NCBI GenBank assembly: GCA_964510205.1
Contig: CAZEBW010000097.1
Span: 1-12,510 of the forward strand
DNA from: CAZEBW01 sp964510205
GTDB lineage: Bacteria > Chloroflexota > Anaerolineae > VGOG01
Length of the DNA stretch: 12,510 bases
Direction: 5' to 3'
The notes beneath the pieces were generated by a model. It searched no databases, had not been told where the DNA came from, and saw only the letters and a program-made list of their open reading frames with translations. Position 1 is the first letter of the stretch. Each line of letters opens with the position of its first letter. A program made the translations under genes and the position numbers. This document shows, one piece after another, positions 1 through 5,957 of this stretch.

Positions 1-39
1 CCACAAAGCCAGACCAACAGTAATCACAACTCTCTTCAT
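1..39 (-). CDS. Start of a secreted protein (partial, leaves the window)
   Basis: Only the first 13 codons are present: ATG on the minus strand at 39-37, reading MKRVVITVGLALW to the window edge. A GGAGG Shine-Dalgarno sits six bases upstream of the ATG, which makes this start convincing although the piece is short. A Lys-Arg pair followed by a hydrophobic run is how a signal peptide or membrane anchor begins. The function cannot be told. It lies downstream of the small membrane protein at 259-657 on the same strand, about 220 bases away. Confidence 0.6.
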   Translation of the reverse strand, partial: MKRVVITVGLALW

Positions 40-85
40 CTCGATCCTCCGGTACCTCAAGAACAAAGCAATCAATGCCTGGCAC

Positions 86-116
86 CGTTATGGCGGCGAG
101 CGAAGCCGCCATAACG
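86..116. repeat. Perfect 12-bp inverted repeat (hairpin)
   Basis: Arms CGTTATGGCGGC (86-97) and GCCGCCATAACG (105-116) are exact reverse complements around a 7-base loop. Neither strand has a T-run after the stem, so it is not a classical rho-independent terminator. It lies between two leftward genes and could stop transcription without a U-tract, protect an mRNA 3' end, or be a REP-like palindrome. A second, weaker interrupted hairpin (CTGAAG/CTTCAG outer arms) lies at about 153-194. The rest of 40-258 shows no gene. Confidence 0.7.
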
Positions 117-258
117 ATGAGCGTCAGCCCCCTACCACCACTTACTTCCCCGCTGAAGTAGAGCTCCTTCCCTCTCATCGAGCTGTACAGCTTCAGGACA
201 CACCAGCGGGGTGTTAGACACGTTACCTTGTTCAGCCCAATTCCAGGAGCGCACAGAC

Positions 259-657
259 TTAAGGAAGCACAATCAACTCTTGGGACGCTCGTACGCTGTG
301 TCCATCCCAGGCCAACTCGAAGAAACCATTTCTTGCATCTGCTGGGACGGTGACTGTTAGAACCTTTCCATCATGGGAGGTTTTCTTGGGCAAAGGTTGG
401 CCATTGTAATAGACCGTGACAGGCTTGGACTCGCTGAGGTATAGCAATATGTCCTCGCCCCGCCGGGCTGGGTTGGAGCTGAATGTAAACGTGAAGGATT
501 GTGGCTGCGGAGTGGGTCCAAACTTGATAGTGAATATACCTGGAATGCCAATCTCCTGCACTGTTGCTCCCGTGTACAGATTCCAGATTATTAGAAGAAT
601 CAGGAGCACGACGGATACCTTGAGCAACCAATCTTTTGACGAGTTGTCATTACCCAT
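259..657 (-). CDS. Small membrane-anchored protein, unknown function
   Basis: This 132-residue protein starts MGNDNSSKDWLLK. The ATG at 657 is preferred over an in-frame ATG at 681 because GGAGGA lies just upstream of the former. Residues about 10-30 form one strongly hydrophobic segment (VSVVLLILLIIWNLY), so the N-terminus is an uncleaved anchor or signal. Residues about 45-132 look like a small beta-sandwich exposed outside the membrane ('FTFSSNPARRGEDILLYL', 'VTVYYNGQPLP', 'FFELAWDG'), resembling Ig/IPT-like surface domains, but no specific family is recognised. No catalytic motif or Cys is visible. The dispersed repeat lies about 60 bases upstream. The reading frame is convincing; the function is unknown. 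Confidence 0.7.
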   Translation of the reverse strand: MGNDNSSKDWLLKVSVVLLILLIIWNLYTGATVQEIGIPGIFTIKFGPTPQPQSFTFTFSSNPARRGEDILLYLSESKPVTVYYNGQPLPKKTSHDGKVLTVTVPADARNGFFELAWDGHSVRASQELIVLP

Positions 658-714
658 TTTCTGTCCTCCAACCGTTTGCATCTAACTATTCTTGTGCCAA
701 ATGCCACGTACCCC

Positions 715-835
715 TGAAGTGCAATGCCACCGCCCGTCAACCTCAGCTGCCCTCACAAGCCCGAACTTGCCCAAGCGAGGGTTTCCGCCCTCATGCATGG
801 TGGTGGTTTGTAGGAGCTGGAAAGGCTCTTGGACT
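715..835. repeat. Dispersed intergenic repeat, copy A
   Basis: About 120 bases are closely similar, in the same orientation, to 5771-5893. A 24-base stretch (769-792 here, 5825-5848 in copy B) is identical. The identical core contains a short hairpin (GAGGG and CCCTC around a 6-base loop, minus strand); its outermost pair is T-G here and C-G in copy B, so pairing is kept. Both copies sit between the 3' end of one leftward gene and the 5' end of the next. Translation of the minus strand gives similar peptides in both copies ('HEGGNPRLG'), but substitutions are not concentrated at third positions, so coding is doubtful. The remaining bases up to 978 hold small hairpins (for example GTGGT/ACCAC at 931-946) and no gene. 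Confidence 0.75.
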
Positions 836-978
836 TTGAGCGGTTGTGCCGCGAGGGGGGAGGCGACGGTGAGGAGGTTGGGGGGCGTGTCACGCAACTC
901 TTCCAAGGAGCGGCACCTTGCGGCCCCACCTAGTGGTTGCCAGACCACTGTCTTGGCCGTTCCCCTGGCCAGACTCCT

Positions 979-3900
979 CTAATGCACAGCATTGTCCAAA
1001 CTGCCAGTTCGTCCTATGCTACCGAACCGCAAAACCGTCTGAGCTCTAACGGTTCCGATTCTTTGCAGCACGACACGCGCTAACTGCTGTATTTCGGGAT
1101 CGTCACTTTGAAGCACTACTTCCAAAGCTGGTACTGCTCGGTTTCCCAATTCTGTCAGACACTCTACTGCCATCTCGCGGACCCGCCATCTGCTGTCTTG
1201 TATGGCCGATGTTAAGATTTCCAATACCTTTTCGTCTTCTATCTTTGCAAATGCTTTCTTGACACTCCGACGGATTCTCCGATCCTTATAACTCAGCAGG
1301 GAGGTAAGAGGCTCAATAGACATTTCACCGAGCGCCCCGAGCGCATCGGCTGCGTACTCTCGCACTGCAGAGTCTTGATCTCTTAGCGCTGCAATCAGAG
1401 GTTCCACAGCCCGTGCATCGGCCAGCTTGCTCAAAGCTAAGGCAGCTGCCCGGCGGATCTCTGCGTTTCCATCCCCCAGCTTGAGGAGATCCGGAAGCTG
1501 CCAGAGATAGCCTAATGCCTTAGTGGCCTCCCATCTTACCAGCTGATCGTGATCTCTAAGTGCTGCCAATAAGGGGTCTGCTACGCGTTCATCCGATAGC
1601 TTGCCTAGCTTTCTGGCTGCTTTCCTACGAGTTTCTGGGTCATCACTCGCTAACTCAGCGACTGCAGGCAGCATCCAGGTGCGTCCTAGAGCTGTCAATG
1701 CTCGTTTTCGGACTTCGGAGTCTGGATCCTTGAGCCCGGCTAGAAGCGGTTCATCAGTGGGTTTGCCAATGGCTCCGAGTGCTTCTGAAATGACCGCGCT
1801 TTCACGAGACCCTGCCCTGCCATAAGATTGCTCCAAAGCTCGCATGAGTGGATCGACAGCTCGACTGTCACCTATTCTACCTAAGGACTGCGCAGCTCTG
1901 ATCCGGACTCTCTCATCACTGTCCCTCAAAGCAGCAATTAGTGGCAGAACAGCTCGGTTATCCCCTACCTTACCAAGCGCCTCGGCTGCCCGGCGTCGAG
2001 TAGGAACATCTTGGGTCCCCAGTTCAACTATCTTCGGAAAATCCCAAATTGCGCCGAGTGTTCTTGTGGTAGCGCGTCTGGCTCCCTCAGTAGCCGATCT
2101 AAGAGAGTCGAGTAACGGATCGACTGATGGTTGTCCTAATCGAGCAAGTGTGTAACTTGCCAGTTCCTGTACAGAGTTGGAGGGATCATCCAGGGCAACT
2201 ATTAGGTGGTTGATGGTACGAGGATTCTCCATTCGAGCGAGTTCTCTGATAACTCGCAAGCGTTCTTCCAATCTTGGAGATTTCAGCCTTTCAACTGTTT
2301 GCTGTTCGATTTGAGCTTGCATTTCGGTGCTGAGCGGTTGACCTTCAATGGAACACCAGTAGGCTAGCCAGGGATTCGAACACAGAACCTGCTTCGCTAC
2401 GAACATTGGTTGATCCGTGATCCCTGCAAGTTGTACGATGGCCTCAGCCCACCAACCATCTTCTGCCCATTTGCGAAGTTGTCTCTTGAAGGCGAAAGCC
2501 GACGAATACACCTTTAACCTGGCAATGGCTTTGCTCTTCGGGATTTTAAGAGAGGATATCAGATTTCGAAGTCTAATCGCTACGAAGTACTCATGCACAG
2601 CTTGGTGCATGAAGTGCAGCCGAGTTTCACCAAGTAGTAACCCATTTCGCAGGGATTCACCAATCACAAGGTCGCCTCTTACACTCTCTTGTAACCCTTC
2701 TATCACTTGTACGGCTTCATCACGATCACACGTCAGTCGATGATTTTTCTGCAGATGGAAGGCAAGGTGACTGAGCGCTCGGGTCTTCTGATGCAGGGGG
2801 ATGGTTGCCAGATCTGGCAGCTTCTGTTCCCTTTTGAGAACCTGTTTGACAAAACGATCAAACAGCTCTCCCCGATTGCCAGGCAACTCTTCACCCGCTG
2901 CACCTGCTTCTTTAATGAGCCAAAGGAGAAGGGGTATCCGCGCTAGACCCCGCAGGGCTTCATTTAGACGATCATGGAGCTCGTGTCCCATTCCCTCCCC
3001 AAGGTGAGCGACAAGGTACTCAACGACCTGCTCATCGGTGATTCGCTGTATTACTACAGCATCCTCAATCATCTCCCGAGAGTGGAAACGTCTCCATAGG
3101 TCGTCCTGGGAACGGCTAGTGATAACGCAAGGACTTGCAGGATGGGCACGAATGAAAGATGCCAATTCTGCATAGAGCTTGTCACGATAGTTCCCAGCGA
3201 CCTCATTCAATCCATCAAACAGAAAAACGCATTCATAGTCATGAACCAGTTTTTCCACCTCAGTGGCACTGGTGACATTAAGAACCCCGGTCTCGTTCAA
3301 AGCAACCTTGATAGCGGCTACCAAATTCCCGTCGTATTGAATAAGTGGAATGAAGATAGGCACCAGAGTGCTTTTGGATGCGGATAATTCCCACATAGCA
3401 CGCTCTAGTCCCACCGTCTTCCCCATGCCTGGCTCACCAAGAATGAGCAGACGTTGGCAAGAGTGAATACATTCCAGCAGTTCTGCCGGTACGCCTCCGA
3501 TATCCTCATAGGGGGAAGCAAACAGCGGCAAATGGAAGCCGGCCGAGTCGATGTAGGATTCATCGGGCGAGTTGTCAGCCCATCGTGCATACTTCACCCT
3601 CTCGGCTAATCGCTCCCGGTGCTTTCGGATCAGATCTGGAGCGAAGTGGACTCTCTTGATCTCAGATCCCTCACGCATTCCAAATCGCTCAAATTTCTCT
3701 GCCAGAATCGCCTGGCGCTCAGATGTGGAAGCCGGCCTTATGCTTTCTCCTCGTCGAATAAAGACGGTGTTCTCCTGGTAAGTCGTCTTGGGTGTTTTGA
3801 GCGTTCGAGTCGTCTCATGCAAATAGGGCGTCGGCGGGATAGTTATGACCAAGATTCTCTTTTCCTCAAGCACAACTGTCTCAATGTCCAAGTCAGGTAA

Positions 3901-4215
3901 CCGGGGCCTGCTAGCTGCATTTACCTTTTGAAGAATCTGTTGTGCAGAGAGCTTCACATCACCGACGTCATACAGATCTCGAGTCCCTTGCTGATTTAGC
4001 TTGTCTGCAGCACCAACAACAAGATGTCCCTCTTGCCCAACCGTGCCGATATTGCCGTTTGCCAACGCCAAGACGTCTCTAATGAATTCATCCCACTGCA
4101 CATCGCGCACTTTGGGATCGGAGTGGTTAATGGCGTACAGCTTTCTCTTGAAGTCCAGCTTCAGGTTCTCCGGCTCTCGCTGTCGAAGTAGCCGCCTGAG
4201 TTTCTCGGTGTCCAT
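979..4215 (-). CDS. AlbA_2/Schlafen-like - NACHT-type STAND NTPase - HEAT-repeat protein
   Basis: Residue numbers count from the upstream ATG at 4227. The start given here is the ATG at 4215, preceded by GGAAG at good spacing; the 4227 ATG lacks a clear ribosome site. Residues ~10-175 resemble AlbA_2/Schlafen domains (LKLDFKRKL, GHLVVGAAD 67-75, FIRRGES 157-163). Residues ~255-550 are a NACHT-like NTPase: Walker A GEPGMGKT (264-271), Walker B VFLFDGLNE (334-342), the ITSR motif (369-372), IPLLLWLI (431-438) and a winged-helix-type HFMHQAVHEYFVA (538-550). From ~650 to 1060 about 14 HEAT/PBS-lyase repeats follow. No membrane segment is seen, so it is cytoplasmic. By family knowledge, STAND NTPases use C-terminal repeats as sensors and the N-terminal domain as effector; an antiphage or abortive-infection role is inferred. 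The substrate and trigger are unknown. Confidence 0.9.
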   Translation of the reverse strand: MDTEKLRRLLRQREPENLKLDFKRKLYAINHSDPKVRDVQWDEFIRDVLALANGNIGTVGQEGHLVVGAADKLNQQGTRDLYDVGDVKLSAQQILQKVNAASRPRLPDLDIETVVLEEKRILVITIPPTPYLHETTRTLKTPKTTYQENTVFIRRGESIRPASTSERQAILAEKFERFGMREGSEIKRVHFAPDLIRKHRERLAERVKYARWADNSPDESYIDSAGFHLPLFASPYEDIGGVPAELLECIHSCQRLLILGEPGMGKTVGLERAMWELSASKSTLVPIFIPLIQYDGNLVAAIKVALNETGVLNVTSATEVEKLVHDYECVFLFDGLNEVAGNYRDKLYAELASFIRAHPASPCVITSRSQDDLWRRFHSREMIEDAVVIQRITDEQVVEYLVAHLGEGMGHELHDRLNEALRGLARIPLLLWLIKEAGAAGEELPGNRGELFDRFVKQVLKREQKLPDLATIPLHQKTRALSHLAFHLQKNHRLTCDRDEAVQVIEGLQESVRGDLVIGESLRNGLLLGETRLHFMHQAVHEYFVAIRLRNLISSLKIPKSKAIARLKVYSSAFAFKRQLRKWAEDGWWAEAIVQLAGITDQPMFVAKQVLCSNPWLAYWCSIEGQPLSTEMQAQIEQQTVERLKSPRLEERLRVIRELARMENPRTINHLIVALDDPSNSVQELASYTLARLGQPSVDPLLDSLRSATEGARRATTRTLGAIWDFPKIVELGTQDVPTRRRAAEALGKVGDNRAVLPLIAALRDSDERVRIRAAQSLGRIGDSRAVDPLMRALEQSYGRAGSRESAVISEALGAIGKPTDEPLLAGLKDPDSEVRKRALTALGRTWMLPAVAELASDDPETRRKAARKLGKLSDERVADPLLAALRDHDQLVRWEATKALGYLWQLPDLLKLGDGNAEIRRAAALALSKLADARAVEPLIAALRDQDSAVREYAADALGALGEMSIEPLTSLLSYKDRRIRRSVKKAFAKIEDEKVLEILTSAIQDSRWRVREMAVECLTELGNRAVPALEVVLQSDDPEIQQLARVVLQRIGTVRAQTVLRFGSIGRTGSLDNAVH

Positions 4216-4300
4216 AGCTGCTTCCATTAAGGGCTACGAACTCAAATCGAACGAAAGATCCCCAAAGCGCGGCGTCAAAAACCAACAAGCCGCCCTCCAC

Positions 4301-4329
4301 TTGCCCAGGAAGCGGCTTTGTGCTACAAT
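4301..4329 (+). promoter_or_regulatory. Rightward sigma70-type promoter (antisense to the NTPase leader)
   Basis: A -35 TTGCCC (4301-4306) is separated by exactly 17 bases from a -10 TACAAT (4324-4329), preceded by TGC (extended -10). Transcription would start near 4336 and run into the terminator hairpin at 4369-4408. No open reading frame lies between, so it would make a short untranslated RNA. Confidence 0.55.
4302..4323. repeat. 22-base block shared with 7341-7362
   Basis: The block TGCCCAGGAAGCGGC-TTG-GC recurs at 7341-7362 with two differences (T/G and T/A). Both copies lie in the leader or at the transcription start of a leftward gene whose promoter is also shared. Here the block is separated from the leftward promoter by about 98 bases that contain the candidate antisense RNA; at 7341 it directly abuts the promoter. 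Confidence 0.65.
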
Positions 4330-4335
4330 TCCCCT

Positions 4336-4405
4336 AGCCTTCTCCTGGGCCTTTCAGGAGTAGGTATAGGGACTACCGAGGCAAGGCTTGGTAATCCCTT
4401 TTGTG
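4336..4405 (+). ncRNA. Candidate ~70-nt antisense small RNA
   Basis: The interval runs from the predicted start after the 4301-4329 promoter to the T-tract of the terminator. It contains no start codon with a usable frame. Two hairpins are visible: CTCCTG/CAGGAG (4342-4360, 7-base loop) and the 12-bp terminator stem at 4369-4398. The RNA would be complementary to the 5' leader of the NTPase mRNA made from the facing promoter at 4450-4422. It matches no RNA family that I recognise. The call rests only on promoter and terminator geometry. Confidence 0.45.
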
Positions 4406-4408
4406 TTT
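4369..4408 (+). terminator. Rho-independent terminator, rightward
   Basis: GGGACTACCGAG (4369-4380) pairs with CTTGGTAATCCC (4387-4398) over 12 positions with one C-A mismatch and one G-T pair, around a 6-base loop. TTTTGTGTTT follows directly. The T-tract is only on the plus-strand side, so it acts on rightward transcripts. On the minus strand the same structure would be a hairpin in the NTPase leader. Confidence 0.65.
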
Positions 4409-4421
4409 GAATCCTGAACAC

Positions 4422-4450
4422 AGTATATCACGATTCGCCCTGGTTGGCAA
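4422..4450 (-). promoter_or_regulatory. Leftward sigma70-type promoter of the NTPase gene
   Basis: On the minus strand, -35 TTGCCA (4450-4445) and -10 TATACT (4427-4422) are 17 bases apart, with TGA just before the -10 (extended -10). Transcription would begin near 4415, leaving a leader of about 200 bases before the NTPase start. The hexamers, spacing and much of the spacer match the promoter at 7393-7365. Confidence 0.65.
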
Positions 4451-4484
4451 CAGCCGACGCACCGCCTGATCGCCCACCGATCCT

Positions 4485-4685
4485 CTACCCCCACACCCCC
4501 GGCCGGCGCGGACAATGCAGGCCTTCTCCCCGCTGGTGGCGGTAGAACCAGGTCTTGTCCTCAGGGTTCTTCCCACGGCGGCTGCGCAGGTCGACGACGC
4601 CGCCACAGGCCGGACAGGTGGCTACCTTCGGAGCGTCTGGGCCGGCCTTCACCAATCGGTCATCTTCGTTCAATGCATCCTTCAT
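4485..4685 (-). CDS. Small zinc-binding-type protein (CxxC...HC), unknown function
   Basis: This 66-residue protein starts MKDALNEDDRLVKAG. The ATG at 4685 is chosen because GGGAGG lies at ideal distance; an in-frame GTG at 4709 has only a weak site. C24 and C27 (ATCPACGG) with H50 and H57-C58 (FYRHQRGEGLHCPRR) look like a single zinc-ribbon/finger-type site, and the middle is rich in Arg/Lys, as in small nucleic-acid-binding proteins. It is read in the same direction as the HhH gene upstream (about 210 bases) and the NTPase gene downstream. The NTPase has its own promoter just after this stop. Compositional character and the ribosome site support it as real. The role is unknown; an accessory part of the NTPase locus is possible. 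Confidence 0.65.
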   Translation of the reverse strand: MKDALNEDDRLVKAGPDAPKVATCPACGGVVDLRSRRGKNPEDKTWFYRHQRGEGLHCPRRPGVWG

Positions 4686-4896
4686 TGTTGCCTCCCGGAC
4701 CTCACTCACCGCCCTTTCTCAACTCCAGTTTTCTCTTCTCACCTTCCACCACAGCACCGCACTCCGTCCTTGGGACTCTGTACTGGGCCGTACAGGACAA
4801 GTGCGTGGTACCAAGGGCCAGCCCGCCCGCGCTAGCCAGTGCCAGGGCGTGGTAGCCCAGGGCGCGGCAAGTTTTTGACTTGGTCGATTCAGGACG

Positions 4897-5415
4897 CTAG
4901 CTTGTGTTGCTATCGTAATCGTACCTCCAAATAGCGCCATCAACTTCTCGGGGAGTCCAGCCTAGTTCTTGCGATAAGGAACGTATCTTTTGCATATATC
5001 GCTTGTACTCGGAGGTAGAGAACCCTCTCCGCTCCTTATCGAAAAGCTGCCGCCAACAGCGAAAGTCGATTATCGCGTATTCATCTGGATACACGAGGGT
5101 GAGTATTGCTGATGCAATTGCAGTACCAACACCGCGCAAAGTGCGCAAGATGCGAATACGTAGTTCAAGCTCGTAGTCCGGATCACCATGCGTGATCGTC
5201 AATGCAAGTTTGGTCACATCCTCTATAACCTCAACGTTAGCTTTGCGCAAAGGCCGCTGGCGCTCATACTGCTGTCTTAGCTTCCATTCACAAATCTCGT
5301 CGAACTCCTTCCAAGTCAGAAAGACCGGACTACGTTCAGCGGGCAATTGAGCGTATTTCTTTTCTATCGGTTCGGGGGATGGGCGCAGGTGCGCTATCTC
5401 GGACGCTGTGATCAT
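4897..5415 (-). CDS. Helix-hairpin-helix protein, DNA-glycosylase-like
   Basis: The protein has 172 residues from ATG 5415, which follows a purine-rich site (GGAGAGGAGAGGAC). The frame is open further upstream to 5538, but that part has a different composition and no good ribosome site. Residues ~91-106 (RTLRGVGTAIASAIL) form a helix-hairpin-helix of the GVG-x-x-x-A type, followed at 110-122 by PDEYAIIDFRCWRQ. The spacing from the HhH to D117 resembles the hairpin and catalytic Asp of the HhH-GPD (endonuclease III/AGOG) superfamily. It is shorter than endonuclease III and shows no iron-sulfur Cys cluster. The first 90 residues are helical and charged. It may bind or cut damaged or modified DNA; this is inferred. 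Its position upstream of the NTPase suggests a possible joint defence role. A weak promoter (TTGTAA, 18 bases, TACACA) lies just upstream. Confidence 0.75.
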   Translation of the reverse strand: MITASEIAHLRPSPEPIEKKYAQLPAERSPVFLTWKEFDEICEWKLRQQYERQRPLRKANVEVIEDVTKLALTITHGDPDYELELRIRILRTLRGVGTAIASAILTLVYPDEYAIIDFRCWRQLFDKERRGFSTSEYKRYMQKIRSLSQELGWTPREVDGAIWRYDYDSNTS

Positions 5416-5534
5416 GTCCTCTCCTCTCCAGGTGGTTTTCGCGTAACCGCACTGTGTACAGACCATGTCGCGGCCGTTACAATGTCTCTGGCGTAAGCTC
5501 TCCTGGCTCCGCCCGCCGTATAGACATATCAGCA

Positions 5535-5753
5535 TCAATGGTCACATTTGAACTTAACTTTGGCCGAGGTTACTTCCTCCCCAGTTTCTGCATGATAGAT
5601 CCTCCCTATCAGGGTGACCGAAAACTGAGACAGCTCAGGGTCAGCGGATAGGGGCTTGTCTTTCTCCCTTAAATCAAACCCTCGTTCGGGTGTGCTGGAG
5701 GGTGGGGGCGTATCGGTCGGTATGGGTGTAGGGGCAGGAAGGTTGGCTGAACA
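5535..5753 (-). pseudogene. Lipoprotein remnant lacking its signal peptide
   Basis: An open frame of 72 codons begins at a Cys (5753) and ends at TGA 5535. It reads CSANLPAPTPIPTDTPPP, then a soluble part including 'PELSQFSVTLIGRIYHAE' and 'TSAKVKFKCDH'. A Cys followed by a Pro/Thr-rich linker is exactly how the other lipoproteins here begin after signal cleavage. Upstream the frame runs a few Arg-rich codons into the dispersed repeat and meets a stop, with no ATG, GTG or TTG and no hydrophobic segment. The 5' end therefore seems lost at or near the repeat boundary. The stop overlaps ATG in TGATG, which may be chance. The region 5416-5534 holds no further convincing gene. Confidence 0.5.
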
Positions 5754-5770
5754 CCTCGCCCTGCATCGCT

Positions 5771-5893
5771 GAATGTGCAGTGCCCCCGCCCGCCAACCTC
5801 AGCCACCCCCACAAGCCCAAACTGGCCCAAGCGAGGGTTTCCGCCCTCGTGCAGGGCGGTGGGTAGGAGGAACTGGAACGCCTCTTGAGCTTC
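5771..5893. repeat. Dispersed intergenic repeat, copy B
   Basis: This is the partner of 715-835, in the same orientation. It lies between the stop of the LysM/SUMF1 gene (5958) and the headless lipoprotein frame. The identical core is 5825-5848, with its 6-bp hairpin fully Watson-Crick here (CGAGGG/CCCTCG). The stretch 5754-5957 otherwise shows no gene. Confidence 0.75.
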
Positions 5894-5957
5894 GGGAGGT
5901 TAGGGGGGCGAGGAGGGAAGGCGCAGCATCGGCATTCAATAGCCATTTGGCGATAAG

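Noticed and set aside
4301..4450. A MITE with terminal inverted repeats made by the two facing promoters
   Set aside because: The ends match at about 17 of 29 positions, but much of that is promoter consensus; no target duplication is visible.
4373..4606. Minus-strand frame overlapping the 66-residue protein
   Set aside because: It runs across the NTPase promoter, is Arg/Gly-rich without a domain, and overlaps the better-supported zinc-type protein.
4875..4910. Plus-strand TTGACT with a TAGCTT 17 bases on, as a promoter
   Set aside because: The -10 is poor and it would only transcribe antisense into the HhH gene.
5416..5538. N-terminal extension of the HhH gene with CTQCGYAKTTW, reminiscent of a zinc or rubredoxin-type knuckle
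   Set aside because: The strong ribosome site is at the 5415 ATG, no paired CxxC lies in the same frame, and the matching half would need frame changes.
5474..5540. Minus-strand peptide MTIDADMSIRRAEPGELTPETL resembling the start of a GNAT acetyltransferase
   Set aside because: Only 22 codons before a stop, no ribosome site, and it overlaps other frames; resemblance is too short to support a fragment call.
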